64,000 bases of DNA from Paenibacillus radicis (ex Xue et al. 2023) (lineage in GTDB: Bacteria > Bacillota > Bacilli > Paenibacillales > NBRC-103111). A model generated the notes under the pieces. That model was not told the DNA's origin and did no database searches. It was given only the letters and a program-made list of their open reading frames with translations. Position 1 is the first letter of the stretch. Every line of letters begins with the position of its first letter. This document shows, piece after piece, positions 43,337 to 52,823 of this stretch. Position numbers and translations under genes: made by a program. The DNA is taken from assembly GCF_024722015.1 (NCBI RefSeq), contig NZ_JANQBD010000027.1, positions 1-64,000 on the forward strand. The letters are read 5' to 3'.

Positions 43337-45451
43337 ATGAAACGAATATTTTTGCTTCTATTAGTATACATGCTGGCGGCTCCGTTGTTTGTACCTTATG
43401 AAAGAGTACATTCTCTGTCTGTGCTTGAAAATGTTAGTAATGACCAGACTAGCTCAGTCTACAATTTGATACCGGCGGATTGGGGCATTTACAACGATGG
43501 CACCCATCCTGTGGAAACGACACAAGGCTTGAATGATGCTCTGAAGTGGGCCCATGAAAATGGGAAAACAACGTTCAAGGTACCGGCAGGCACGTATCTT
43601 ATCAAGAAGCAAGATCCTAAACTGTATGTGGATTCAAGCGCTCGTATTAATATGGTTCCTAATATGACGTTTGAATTGGACAACAATGCTATTATTCAAA
43701 AAGAATCTAACGGATTCACGGGCTATCATACGTTACATGTTGGCTATGGAGCCGACAATGTGACTTTAAAAGGAGGCATATACAGGGGAGACAAGGATTC
43801 TCATGACTACTCCAGTGGGGGAACTCATGAAGGGGGAGTGGGGATCTCAACGGAAGGAGCCAAAAATCTTACTATTGATGGAGTGAAGGCTGAACAATTT
43901 ATAGGCGATGGCTTATACGTTGGGGGGCATGGAACGATGGTTCAGGATCTGTATGAAAATAGCTTTATGTCAGGCTCAATAGATGACAAGGGAGAGTTTA
44001 TAGCGGATTCTACCAAAATTCGATTGAAAAGTGCGCTGGATTTTAAACATCCGATATTTAAAACAGAACGTGAATTTGAATTCTCAAATAATCAAAAGCT
44101 TTCCAATACGTTTGATATTTATTTTTACAAAGAAGATGGTACCTTTATGACCCGTTTAAAAGATCAAAAGGTTCGCCAAATCATGCAGATTCCTGATGGC
44201 GCCAGCTATTTTTATACCGTCTTTAACCAATCAGCAAGTCCTGGAGCGTACATCGAATTTTGGCAGAGGGCTGTTACGAGAAATGCTGTTGTAATGAACT
44301 CCGAATTTGCTTTCAATCGCAGACAAGGAATTACGATCTCTGGTGGAGATAATATTACAATTTCCAATAATGAGCTGCATGACATCAAAGGCACGGCACC
44401 TCAAGCAGGAATAGATGTTGAAGCGGGATATGGTGAAAATGGATTTTTAAACAGCCATATTTTTATTAAAAACAATCATTTTTATAATAATGCCGTCTAC
44501 GATGTTATTTTATATGATGGACAGGATGCAACCGTGGAAGGGAACTATTTAGGTTCTAAAAATAAGATTGGTTTGGCAGTATCTCCTCCGTTTAAGGGAG
44601 CGTTGATCAAGGATAATCATTTTGATGGATCGAGTATTTATGCTTATCATGACGTAAAGTTTGAAGGCAATCAAATGAACAATTCGTTTACCCATTTGGA
44701 GGGGCCGAATTTAAGCTTTGATGGAATGACCTTTACCGATTCCAGGTTTATTATAAGCAGCACAGTACCATTCGGGATAACGGCATCGAATATTACTATG
44801 TATAACAATAACAGCGAGTCGGATATGTCCTTATGGGTCAACCCTGTACATTTAAGCAATATCACCATGTATGGAGGTGGTATCTCAGGGAATGTGCCGG
44901 AAGGCAGCATCATCGATAATTTGAAGGTGTATGGAACAGACAGCTTGAACTTGCCTCCAGGAACCTATAATCATTGTGAAATCGAAGCTTCATCAGGTGG
45001 AACTGGCGTTACAACTTTAGATGATGCAGGCTCCTATATATTTAACGATTGTTCCTTCAAAGTAAAAGAAGGGCTGCTCGTCTCTAATGAAAATGCAGAT
45101 GTGCTCGTGAGTAATTCTACCTTCGATATGGTGGAGAAACGGTTTGCATTAAAAGCTGTAAACGCCAAGAGGATCCAGTTTGAAAATAATACAGTAACGT
45201 CTAATAAGCTGGAGAATGCTTCTGATTATTTAATAATGATAGGGGACTATTGGACAAGAGCAGACAAATCAGCCGTACAAGAAGCCATTATTAAAAGCAA
45301 TACCATTACAACCAATGTCCCATCAGAAGGCATCTCAACTATTTATTCAGGGATCGGAGCTCCAGCGTATACCATCGAAGATAATGTTTTAGTCAATGCC
45401 AAGCTCAAAATACGGGAATCAGATATTAGCAATAACAATGTTGAAAAATAG
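43337..45451 (+). CDS. Secreted right-handed beta-helix protein
   Basis: About 704 residues: a signal peptide (MKRIFLLLLVYMLAAPLFV), a pectate-lyase-like start (IPADWGIYNDGTHPVETTQGLNDALKWA, TFKVPAGTYLI) and many beta-helix coils (NVTLKGGIY, NLTIDGVKAEQF, NITISNNELHDIKG, FIKNNHFYNNA). An insertion at about 215-315 interrupts the helix. Such proteins bind or cleave polysaccharides, often those produced by the neighbouring operon. No catalytic triad could be fixed. ATG 43337 follows AGGTG. Confidence 0.8.
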   Translation: MKRIFLLLLVYMLAAPLFVPYERVHSLSVLENVSNDQTSSVYNLIPADWGIYNDGTHPVETTQGLNDALKWAHENGKTTFKVPAGTYLIKKQDPKLYVDSSARINMVPNMTFELDNNAIIQKESNGFTGYHTLHVGYGADNVTLKGGIYRGDKDSHDYSSGGTHEGGVGISTEGAKNLTIDGVKAEQFIGDGLYVGGHGTMVQDLYENSFMSGSIDDKGEFIADSTKIRLKSALDFKHPIFKTEREFEFSNNQKLSNTFDIYFYKEDGTFMTRLKDQKVRQIMQIPDGASYFYTVFNQSASPGAYIEFWQRAVTRNAVVMNSEFAFNRRQGITISGGDNITISNNELHDIKGTAPQAGIDVEAGYGENGFLNSHIFIKNNHFYNNAVYDVILYDGQDATVEGNYLGSKNKIGLAVSPPFKGALIKDNHFDGSSIYAYHDVKFEGNQMNNSFTHLEGPNLSFDGMTFTDSRFIISSTVPFGITASNITMYNNNSESDMSLWVNPVHLSNITMYGGGISGNVPEGSIIDNLKVYGTDSLNLPPGTYNHCEIEASSGGTGVTTLDDAGSYIFNDCSFKVKEGLLVSNENADVLVSNSTFDMVEKRFALKAVNAKRIQFENNTVTSNKLENASDYLIMIGDYWTRADKSAVQEAIIKSNTITTNVPSEGISTIYSGIGAPAYTIEDNVLVNAKLKIRESDISNNNVEK

Positions 45452-45595
45452 TAATCATGATCCGAAATGTATCGAAATGACAAATTTAAAATAAGAGAAG
45501 ATTTATCTGCTGCTGCGGGTAAGTCTTTTTTTATTTAGTTCAAGTAACTCAGGAACCTATCCGGATGTTTAAAAGGACTTTAATAACGCATAAAG
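45452..45595 (+). terminator. Beta-helix gene terminator region
   Basis: AAGATTTATC / GGTAAGTCTT (with G-U pairs) followed by seven T, about 45498-45534. Confidence 0.7.
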
Positions 45596-45615
45596 TTGAC
45601 TATAAATACATTATC

Positions 45616-45631
45616 GTTCACTATAAAGAAC
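45616..45631. promoter_or_regulatory. Palindromic operator copy 1
   Basis: GTTCACTATAAAGAAC, upstream of the chain-length operon; a TTGACT stands 15 bases before it. One arm has A where the other four copies have T. Confidence 0.65.
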
Positions 45632-45718
45632 ATGTCAACCATATTTTGAATAATAAATGTTAAATTCATCACATATTTGACGGAGTAATGGTTATATCGA
45701 CAATTTAAAATAAAAATA

Positions 45719-45747
45719 TTGACACGATACAAAAAGTATCATAAATT
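45719..45747 (+). promoter_or_regulatory. Promoter of the Wzz/kinase operon with spacer palindrome
   Basis: TTGACA, 17 bases, TAAATT. The spacer contains a perfect GATAC-N5-GTATC palindrome (45726-45740). A leader hairpin GGGTGT / ACACCC follows at 45751-45785. Confidence 0.7.
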
Positions 45748-45853
45748 TAGGGTGTGTCCATGTTACAGAACGTATCTAACACCCGAATTTACTAATTCCG
45801 GCCAGTGGCGCACAAACCTTTTACAACCTATAACTTTTTGATGGAGGAAAATA

Positions 45854-46615
45854 ATGGATATTGATCTTAGAGAGTACTTGAAGGTTATTATGAAACGACT
45901 GTGGCTTATTATATTGTTCGTACTTATCACAACTATCACAGTAGCCATATACAGCACTAATAGCTATCAACCGATTTATCAAGCGTCAACGAAATTGATT
46001 GTGAATCAGACCTTGGAGATGGATCAAGTAGGTAAGGAGCAAATTGATTTTGGAGCGATCGGGATTAACATTGCCTTGATTGACACTTACAAGGAGATTA
46101 TTAAAACACCTGCAATTATGGATAAAGTGGTGCAGCGGTATCCGGAGTTGAATATGTCGGCGGAGCAGCTCATTTCCATTGTGGATGTTAACGCAATAAA
46201 TGGTACGCAGCTGATGACTATTGTTGCTCGATATTCCTCTTATGAAAAAGCGGCAAAGGTTGTCAATGCCGTTTCTGAGGTTTTTAAGACAGAGATTCCC
46301 AAGATTATGAAAGTAAACAACATTGCTATCCTAAATGAGGCCAAAATGCAAAATAACCCCAGGCCTGTGAACAAGCAATCCAATCAATACATAATGATTA
46401 GCTTCGTGGTAGCTTTAGTAATTGGAATTGGTGTTGCTCTGTTGTTGGATGCCATGGATGATACGCTTAAGAATAAAGAGGATATCCGTCAAATTTTCGA
46501 ATTGCCTACGCTAGCGGTAGTGTCCAAAGTCAAGCCAAAAGAGTTTAAGTCAGCCAAAAGAAAAAGAACTCCAAAACAGGTAGGTGATACACCTTATGTT
46601 ACGACCAACAACTAA
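45854..46615 (+). CDS. Polysaccharide chain-length determinant (Wzz/CapA-like)
   Basis: 253 residues with the standard topology: an N-terminal MDIDLREYLKVIMKRLWLIILFVLI membrane segment, an extracellular helical domain and a second membrane segment (IMISFVVALVIGIGVALLLDAMDD) with the proline motif NNPRPVNKQSNQ just before it. It sets polymer length and activates the tyrosine kinase encoded next. The C-terminus (KSAKRKRTPK) is basic. Strong GGAGG site. The downstream kinase gene overlaps by 20 bases. Confidence 0.92.
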   Translation: MDIDLREYLKVIMKRLWLIILFVLITTITVAIYSTNSYQPIYQASTKLIVNQTLEMDQVGKEQIDFGAIGINIALIDTYKEIIKTPAIMDKVVQRYPELNMSAEQLISIVDVNAINGTQLMTIVARYSSYEKAAKVVNAVSEVFKTEIPKIMKVNNIAILNEAKMQNNPRPVNKQSNQYIMISFVVALVIGIGVALLLDAMDDTLKNKEDIRQIFELPTLAVVSKVKPKEFKSAKRKRTPKQVGDTPYVTTNN

Positions 46616-47261
46616 AAGCGATATTATGCAAATCAATCCTGAATCCCCAATTTTTGAAGCTTATAGAACGTTAAGGATTAATATCGAATTTTCGGCATTT
46701 GACCGTGTAGTAAAAACGATTACCATCACTTCGGCCAATCCGGGGGAAGGAAAGACGTCGACAGCTATTAATTTAGCGGTAGCTTATGCGCAGGCTGGGA
46801 AAAAGGTAATGCTGGTAGATGCCGATTTGCGAAAGCCGGCTCTCCATCATGCGTTTAACAGCGATAATAGCAGAGGACTTACGAACTTCCTGGCTAATCA
46901 GATCGATATCCATGAAATTATAAGGGAGACTCCGATTGAGAATTTATCACTCATCTTATCCGGACACATTCCCCCTAATCCTTCCGAATTGCTTGCATCA
47001 CCGCGAATGCACACGCTTCTCGCTGAACTAAAGGAGAACTACGATATTGTTTTATTCGATACTTCCCCTGCTCTAACTCTGACTGATGCTAAAGTTATGG
47101 CCGCAATTAGTGACGGTGTGCTGCTGGTTGTTGAATACGGGAAGGTCAAGCGTGATGTTGCCAAAAAATTGAAAGATGATCTTATACATGTGAAAGCAAA
47201 TTTGCTCGGAGTTGTGTTGAACAAATTAAACAGCAAAGATGCGGCAGCCTATCTATATTAG
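46596..47261 (+). CDS. CpsD/CapB-type tyrosine kinase (BY-kinase)
   Basis: 221 residues. Walker A SANPGEGKTSTAINLA, Walker A' KVMLVDADLRKP and Walker B YDIVLFDTSPAL identify a bacterial tyrosine kinase. It works with the preceding membrane activator. The C-terminal tyrosine cluster that is normally phosphorylated is reduced to the last residues AAAYLY. ATG 46596 follows TAGGTGAT; a frame open from 46584 lies inside the upstream gene. Confidence 0.92.
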   Translation: MLRPTTKSDIMQINPESPIFEAYRTLRINIEFSAFDRVVKTITITSANPGEGKTSTAINLAVAYAQAGKKVMLVDADLRKPALHHAFNSDNSRGLTNFLANQIDIHEIIRETPIENLSLILSGHIPPNPSELLASPRMHTLLAELKENYDIVLFDTSPALTLTDAKVMAAISDGVLLVVEYGKVKRDVAKKLKDDLIHVKANLLGVVLNKLNSKDAAAYLY

Positions 47262-47307
47262 TCTAAAAGTTGATAAAATGCTTACCTGATGAAAGAGGGT
47301 ATTCCTT

Positions 47308-48627
47308 ATGAAGAAAAAAAGATTGAAGCCGCGTATCGTTCAACGCAATGTGATGAAGGTTGGCGTAATGGCGCTCAGCTTTGTAATGATTGCTGGTTGT
47401 ACGGCTATGGAGGTGTTGACGCCTGGACGCACTTTGGCCCCGCAAGATCAGACAAGTGCCCAAGGACCATTAATAAAATCGGTTAAGACAGCCGTAGTTT
47501 CCAAGCAAAGAATCGGGGACCCCGTAGAGTTAAGTGCGGAGGTGTTATCCTCCGTTCAAGTTGTGGTTAATGCCAAGACAGGTGGGGACGTGGAAGAAAT
47601 TGTGAGGAAGCGCGGTGAGTTAGTGCAAGCAGGGGACGTCATCCTTCGTTTAAAGTCTTCCGATGCCAATTTGCGTAAAGAAAAAGCAACTATGCTGGTC
47701 AAAAATTTGCAGGATTCGATCGTTAGAGCAAAGAAAGAGCAGGAGCAGTCAAGAAAATCCCAAGAGAATAATAAGCTTGAACTTTACAACTCCATTTTAA
47801 AAATGGAGCAAGGACTTGAAGACCAAAAGAGAAACCTTAATAAAATGAAAAATGATTACGATAAAGGTCTGGCTACTAAAGCGCAAGTCAATCAAGCGCA
47901 AACACTGCTGAAAAACAACCAGATGGATTTGGATCTGCTCAAACAAAAGCAAAAAACGGCAGTGACGATCGACCCAGCGCCAATTTCCGAAGTAGAGCTT
48001 AAAGAAGCTCAATTAGAGCTTCAGCAGGCGGAACAGGCGTTGGAATACTTGGAAGTAAAGGCTCCGGTAAGCGGCGCATTGACTGAGATGCCGTTAGATG
48101 TTGGCATGACGGTGCCAACCGGCTCAAGCATAGGGTTAATTCAGAAGCTCGATCCGATAAAGATTAAAGCTCAGCTTAATGAGGATGCAACCAAATATGT
48201 GCGTGGCAAAAAAGAATTAACTTATTATTTACCGGGAATATCCAAAAAAAATAAAGGTGAAATAAGCTATCTGGCACCTGTTATTGACCCGCAAACCAAA
48301 GCATATGAATTAAATTTGGAGGTACCGAATAAGGATGCCGGCTTAAAACCAGGTATGAAATTACGCGTTCAGCTTACCGAGGAACAAGAACAAATGGTTG
48401 TTGTAATCCCAACCCAGAGTGTTGTTAAAGAGGGGGAGGACAACTTTGTATTTGTACTCGCCAGAGATACTGTTGAGAAGCGCAATGTACAGCTTGGCCG
48501 GATAAACGAACCGCTGCAGGAAGTGCTATCCGGCATCAAAGAAGGAGAGCAACTCATAATATCGGGTCAAAATCAATTGAAAGATAAAGATAAAGTACAA
48601 TCGGCTCCTTCAGAAGGGCAAAAATAA
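47308..48627 (+). CDS. Membrane-fusion/adaptor lipoprotein (HlyD/RND-type)
   Basis: 439 residues. A basic N-terminus, hydrophobic stretch and lipobox (VMIAGC, Cys at about 31), then a barrel-sandwich half (VNAKTGGDVEEIVRKRGELVQAGDVILRL), a coiled coil (about 130-215), the second half (LEVKAPVSGALTEMPLDVGMTVPTGS), and a beta-barrel/membrane-proximal part. Gram-positive adaptors of this type link transporters to envelope export. It follows the kinase gene and no partner pump is nearby, so its partner may be the polymer export machinery. Confidence 0.87.
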   Translation: MKKKRLKPRIVQRNVMKVGVMALSFVMIAGCTAMEVLTPGRTLAPQDQTSAQGPLIKSVKTAVVSKQRIGDPVELSAEVLSSVQVVVNAKTGGDVEEIVRKRGELVQAGDVILRLKSSDANLRKEKATMLVKNLQDSIVRAKKEQEQSRKSQENNKLELYNSILKMEQGLEDQKRNLNKMKNDYDKGLATKAQVNQAQTLLKNNQMDLDLLKQKQKTAVTIDPAPISEVELKEAQLELQQAEQALEYLEVKAPVSGALTEMPLDVGMTVPTGSSIGLIQKLDPIKIKAQLNEDATKYVRGKKELTYYLPGISKKNKGEISYLAPVIDPQTKAYELNLEVPNKDAGLKPGMKLRVQLTEEQEQMVVVIPTQSVVKEGEDNFVFVLARDTVEKRNVQLGRINEPLQEVLSGIKEGEQLIISGQNQLKDKDKVQSAPSEGQK

Positions 48628-48644
48628 CAATGGAGGAACGCCAC

Positions 48645-50369
48645 GTGAAAAATAACTTTAAAAAGTATATGGCTTTACTTATTATTTCAATCTTATTGCT
48701 GGCAGCGGCTGCTCCTTTTACTGCTATAGCGCAAGGTGAGTCTTCGAAATCAACAACACCCTTAATGTACCAATTGACGGATGATATCAGGGTGGATGTC
48801 AAAAGCATTCTTAATGAACGTGTTTCAGCTGGAACAAGAGTTGGGGCAGTCGTACGTCTGTATAATTATGGGTCAAAAGTGGTTAGAGTCCCTGAATATG
48901 AAGTAAGAGTGAAAACGGATAATGGCGTGGAGTACATTTTACGTCCAAGCGCAGCGAACGCAGTAGCTATTCAACCTAAGGAAAAAGTGGAGTTAAGCTA
49001 CATGATCACAGTGGAACGCAGTGATGTCTTTTCGCTCTCTGAGCTTTCTTGGGTCGATCTGGATGAATTCGAGTACCCTCAGATTGAGAAATTAATGTTA
49101 TCCATTCCTGTATCCGTTAATGAATGGCGTGGCGCGAGCTCGGTATTTACTGATCCTGAAGTTATTAAAAAGTGGGAAGAGCCCTTTACAGTGGATATGC
49201 TATCATCCTCTTTGGTATTTACCCCAGTTAATCTAATTAAACAAAATACGACTCAGGGACCTGTATCCCTTGTAGTTCTGCTTGCTGAAAACAAGGGTAA
49301 AATGAAGGAAACCGTACCTGATTTTAGCCTGGACGGAAAGACGGATTCGAAGGTATACAAGGGGAAGAGAATAGATGTGGAGCCGCTTGCCCTTGAGCCA
49401 GGGGAAAAGAAAAATATTCATTTTGCCATTCCGACAGAAAACAAAATTGATTTGAAAAGCCTAAACGTTCTTACTCCAGAGGAGTTTGTGGGGAGCAATC
49501 AAACCAAGATCAATTACACAATTGGCCGTTTGAATATCCAACTGCCCAATAACGGCATTGCATTAGGCTGGATTGATCAATTGGAAGCCTATGATACGAA
49601 TATGCCTATCCGCTTTGACCCATTAAATAGTCTAATTCAACCTGAGGTAAGCGTTTCTCTTGTTGAGCTGCACATGCATCAAAGCGAAGGGGATGGCTAT
49701 AAAACAGTCATTGCCAAATTTAAACTGAACAACAGCGGTGAAAGTCCGCTTCCTGTCCCTAATTTCCAGGCGGAGCTGATGAGCGCTGACGGGTTCAGCT
49801 ATGTCGGCAGCCGACAAAATGCGGCTGCACAAACTTTGATACCGAATTTAAGCTATATAATCAGCTACTCCTTTAACGTACCGAATTCTGAAAAAGGCGA
49901 AAGACTGGGAATGAGAATTATGGATGGGCAAAAGGCTGCTCCTTTCAACATTCCTATTGCTTCTTTTCGTACAAAAATTCAAAATAATGATTCGGATTCG
50001 AAGCTTGTTTTCTATCCCTTCAATGTGAATCTTAAAGATTGGACCATCGGATCACAAATTATACCGGGGAACTTAACTTATTCCTACAAGCTGAGGCTCG
50101 AGCTAGAAGTTGAACGTCAAGATAATATCGTTGTGGATCAAAATTTTTCTAAAATGAAAATAGAGCTTGTCGATTCTCTTGATAGAATATTGAGCTCGGA
50201 GTCTCTTCCTTTCACGAGTACCGGCCGTCTTGTTAGTGGATGGCAAACCGTTAACTTTAATAGTCTGCGCACGGAGCAGTTTGAATTTCCGCTTACCGCT
50301 CGCATTTATGAAACGATCGAGACTCCGTTTGGCGAAGCCAAAAGGCTGGTAAAAACCTTGAAGCAATAG
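48645..50369 (+). CDS. Secreted hypothetical protein
   Basis: About 574 residues: signal peptide (YMALLIISILLLAAAAPFTAIA), then several beta-sandwich-like segments such as RVGAVVRLYNYGSKVVRVPEYEVRVKT and KTVIAKFKLNNSGESPLPVP that look like repeated immunoglobulin-type folds. No family recognised. The GTG start at 48645 follows GGAGG. Last gene of the Wzz-kinase-adaptor operon, so a role in polymer assembly at the envelope is plausible. Confidence 0.7.
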   Translation: MKNNFKKYMALLIISILLLAAAAPFTAIAQGESSKSTTPLMYQLTDDIRVDVKSILNERVSAGTRVGAVVRLYNYGSKVVRVPEYEVRVKTDNGVEYILRPSAANAVAIQPKEKVELSYMITVERSDVFSLSELSWVDLDEFEYPQIEKLMLSIPVSVNEWRGASSVFTDPEVIKKWEEPFTVDMLSSSLVFTPVNLIKQNTTQGPVSLVVLLAENKGKMKETVPDFSLDGKTDSKVYKGKRIDVEPLALEPGEKKNIHFAIPTENKIDLKSLNVLTPEEFVGSNQTKINYTIGRLNIQLPNNGIALGWIDQLEAYDTNMPIRFDPLNSLIQPEVSVSLVELHMHQSEGDGYKTVIAKFKLNNSGESPLPVPNFQAELMSADGFSYVGSRQNAAAQTLIPNLSYIISYSFNVPNSEKGERLGMRIMDGQKAAPFNIPIASFRTKIQNNDSDSKLVFYPFNVNLKDWTIGSQIIPGNLTYSYKLRLELEVERQDNIVVDQNFSKMKIELVDSLDRILSSESLPFTSTGRLVSGWQTVNFNSLRTEQFEFPLTARIYETIETPFGEAKRLVKTLKQ

Positions 50370-50380
50370 GGAAAAAGGTC

Positions 50381-50412
50381 GGAACGGGCTGTTTCGACCT
50401 TAGCTTTTAAAA
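50381..50412 (+). terminator. Wzz operon terminator
   Basis: AAGGTCG / CGACCTT stem followed by a T-rich tail. Confidence 0.65.
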
Positions 50413-50428
50413 ATAGTTGAACGAATGG

Positions 50429-50457
50429 TTGACAGTATAAAAGTTAAATGGTATTCT
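50429..50457 (+). promoter_or_regulatory. Promoter of the lasso peptide operon
   Basis: TTGACA, 17 bases, TATTCT. The operator copy 2 begins 7 bases after the -10, at the expected transcription start. Confidence 0.7.
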
Positions 50458-50463
50458 GAAAAT

Positions 50464-50479
50464 GTTCTCAATAAAGAAC
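50464..50479. promoter_or_regulatory. Palindromic operator copy 2
   Basis: GTTCTCAATAAAGAAC, overlapping the predicted transcription start of the lasso operon. Confidence 0.75.
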
Positions 50480-50571
50480 AAGTTGTTAACTTTAAAATCA
50501 CGGTTTCATAAGCAAAATCTCCTTCCGAAAACATAAAATTACGTTGAAGTGCTTTTTATTTTTAATGAATC

Positions 50572-50587
50572 GTTCTCTGATAAGAAC
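50572..50587. promoter_or_regulatory. Palindromic operator copy 3
   Basis: GTTCTCTGATAAGAAC, in the lasso operon leader, about 27 bases before the cyclase start. Confidence 0.75.
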
Positions 50588-50614
50588 GGTTGAGTGTAAA
50601 CTTGGGAGGATCCG

Positions 50615-52555
50615 ATGAGTGCAATAACCGGGATACATCATTTCAATCATGCCCCCATACCGATAGACCAAGGTATCGATTTAATGAAGGCCTTTCACAA
50701 ATACCCAGCTGATTATGTGCATACCTGGTATAAGGATAATATCTTTCTTGGCTGCCACGCACAGTGCATTACGCCGGAATCGCTTGATGAACGATTGCCT
50801 TATTATGATTCTGATAGGCGTCTTGCGATCACTGCTGATGCGATAATCGATAACCGAGATGAGCTATTTGGATTACTGCAAGTAGAGTATGCAAAGAGAA
50901 GAAAGATGTCTGACAGTGAATTGATTTTGCTTGCTTATCGTAAGTGGGGAGAAGATGCTCCTAAATATTTAGTAGGCGAGTTTGCATTTATGATTTGGGA
51001 TGAAGGCAAGAGTCAACTGTTTGGAGCAAGAGACTTTTCAGGAAGCCGAACACTTTATTATTACTGGAATAATGAGCGATTTGCTTTCTCTACCTTAATA
51101 CAACCCTTGTTTACTTTACCGGGCATCGAAAAAAAGCTTAATGAACATTGGCTCGCGGAATTTCTGGCAGTGCCTGGCATGAATGAAGCAGTGGATACTT
51201 CTATAACGGTATTTACCCATATACAACAAGTACCTCCTTCTCATAGCATCACAGTAAGTGGGGGAAGAGTGAAGCTTTCGAGATATGTGATATTGAAAGT
51301 GGGGGAGCCTTTACAGCTGAAATCGAATCATGAGTATGAAGAAGCATTTCGTGATGTATTTCAAAGTGCAGTAGCAGCAAGGCTGCGAACTCACCGGAAC
51401 GTTGGGGCACACCTAAGCGGCGGATTAGATTCAGGCGCTGTTGTGAGCTTCGCAGCAAGAGCTCTGCAAAATGAGAATAAACGATTGCATTCGTTCAGTT
51501 ACGTACCGGCCAAAGATTTCATAGATTGGACGCCTAAGTACTTAGTAGCTAACGAAAGGCCTTATATAGAATCAACAGTGCAATATGTCGGGAATATAAC
51601 CGACCATTATGAGGACTTTGCAGGAACAAGTCCTCTGTCAGAAATCACGGATTGGCTTGAAACGATGGAAATGCCTTATAAGTTTTTTGCAAACTCTAAT
51701 TGGATCAAGGGTATTTTCGAAAAGGCTAAGGAACAGGATGTTGGTGTGTTACTAAACGGTGGTAGAGGGAACTTAAGTATTTCTTGGGGGTCCGCGTTGA
51801 ATTATTACGCTGTTCTGTTAAAGAAGCTGAAGTGGATTCGCCTTTACCAGGAATTGAATCAATATAGTAAGCATAGGGGAGGGAACAGGCTGAGAATGCT
51901 GCCAGTCATTGGCAAACTTGCATTCCCAAACATTAGTACAACGTTCTCATCTGAGGAGCAGTATCATCTTCCTATGTTAATAAATTCTGAGTTGGCCAAA
52001 AGAACAGGTGTCTTAAATAGGCTTAAAGAGCACGGAATTCATGCAACAGGTGCACCTTTTGATAACAATATTTATAGAGCAAGACAAAGACATTTTGAAG
52101 AAATATACCCGTGGAATGCTACAGGCACATTGGGTACCAAATTATCGTTGCGTTATTCTTTATGGAAACGTGATCCAACCAATGATATACGAGTGATCCG
52201 CTTTTGCTTGTCAGTACCGGAAGATCAATATGTACAGAATGGTTTGGATCGGGCGTTAGTCAGAAGATCGACTAAAGATTGGCTGCCGGATAAAGTTCGG
52301 TTAAATCAAGGTGTACGAGGGGTACAAGGAGCAGATTGCGTTCACCGGATGACACCCGAATGGAATGCTTTTGTAGAAGAGCTTGAACAAATTAGCACAG
52401 ATCCAATCGTTGCAGAACTAGTTAACATGCCGGTTCTCAGGGAAGCCATTAACAAGCTTAAGTCAGGCCCACAGCATGAATATTCGTTCGATTCGGGTTA
52501 TCAAATATCGATGTATTGTTTAATTCTGTACAGGTTTCTTAAAAAAGTTACTTGA
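50615..52555 (+). CDS. Lasso peptide cyclase (asparagine synthetase-like)
   Basis: 646 residues. An N-terminal class-II glutamine amidotransferase-like domain (MSAITGIHHF, without the catalytic Cys at position 2) and a C-terminal AsnB-type synthetase domain with the ATP-pyrophosphatase loop AHLSGGLDSGAVVSF. In lasso biosynthesis it adenylates the Asp/Glu side chain at ring position 7-9 and closes the macrolactam on the core's first residue. First gene of the operon, GGGAGG ribosome site. The precursor gene begins 15 bases after its stop. Confidence 0.92.
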   Translation: MSAITGIHHFNHAPIPIDQGIDLMKAFHKYPADYVHTWYKDNIFLGCHAQCITPESLDERLPYYDSDRRLAITADAIIDNRDELFGLLQVEYAKRRKMSDSELILLAYRKWGEDAPKYLVGEFAFMIWDEGKSQLFGARDFSGSRTLYYYWNNERFAFSTLIQPLFTLPGIEKKLNEHWLAEFLAVPGMNEAVDTSITVFTHIQQVPPSHSITVSGGRVKLSRYVILKVGEPLQLKSNHEYEEAFRDVFQSAVAARLRTHRNVGAHLSGGLDSGAVVSFAARALQNENKRLHSFSYVPAKDFIDWTPKYLVANERPYIESTVQYVGNITDHYEDFAGTSPLSEITDWLETMEMPYKFFANSNWIKGIFEKAKEQDVGVLLNGGRGNLSISWGSALNYYAVLLKKLKWIRLYQELNQYSKHRGGNRLRMLPVIGKLAFPNISTTFSSEEQYHLPMLINSELAKRTGVLNRLKEHGIHATGAPFDNNIYRARQRHFEEIYPWNATGTLGTKLSLRYSLWKRDPTNDIRVIRFCLSVPEDQYVQNGLDRALVRRSTKDWLPDKVRLNQGVRGVQGADCVHRMTPEWNAFVEELEQISTDPIVAELVNMPVLREAINKLKSGPQHEYSFDSGYQISMYCLILYRFLKKVT

Positions 52556-52569
52556 GGGGAGGTGATAAT

Positions 52570-52725
52570 ATGTTAATGAATGAAAAGAAAAAATGGCAAG
52601 CTCCAGTGTTGGATGTACTTAATGTTGATCAGACCATGGCAAGTGCACACATCGGTAAATACGATGAGGGCTATAATGAGGCTCTGGGTGAAGAAGGTCA
52701 AACAAACACTCATCATGGCTCTTAG
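52570..52725 (+). CDS. Lasso peptide precursor (paeninodin-type, 51 aa)
   Basis: A very short gene with a strong GGAGGTG site. Leader residues 1-23 (…KKWQAPVLDVLNVDQTM) contain the conserved P-x-L and the Thr at position -2 that the protease needs. The predicted core starts at Ala-24 (ASAHIGKYDEGY…) and is 28 residues ending in Ser; Asp-32 is core position 9, giving an Ala1-Asp9 macrolactam ring of nine residues. Ala1/Asp9 and a terminal Ser are shared with paeninodin, whose Ser is phosphorylated by an HprK-like kinase. The core differs strongly from paeninodin in sequence, with three His and no Pro. Confidence 0.88.
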   Translation: MLMNEKKKWQAPVLDVLNVDQTMASAHIGKYDEGYNEALGEEGQTNTHHGS

Positions 52726-52751
52726 TTTTAAATGAGATTCGTATGGCCCGT

Positions 52752-52785
52752 CGCCCTTATACAAAATGATTTTGTATAAGGGCTT
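52752..52785 (+). terminator. Attenuator hairpin after the precursor
   Basis: GCCCTTATACAAAA / TTTTGTATAAGGGC with a modest T-rich tail. It probably makes the precursor mRNA more abundant than the downstream enzymes. Confidence 0.75.
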
Positions 52786-52823
52786 TATTTTAAAAAACTT
52801 GTTAATTATTTGGAGTGAGATCA

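Noticed and set aside
43489..45451. Assigning the beta-helix protein as a pectate lyase
   Set aside because: The fold is clear but no pectate lyase catalytic or calcium residues could be identified.
45616..45631. Treating the GTTC-N6-GAAC palindromes as LexA/SOS boxes
   Set aside because: The Bacillus SOS box is CGAAC-N4-GTTCG, which has the half-sites in the opposite order, and no DNA-repair gene is nearby.
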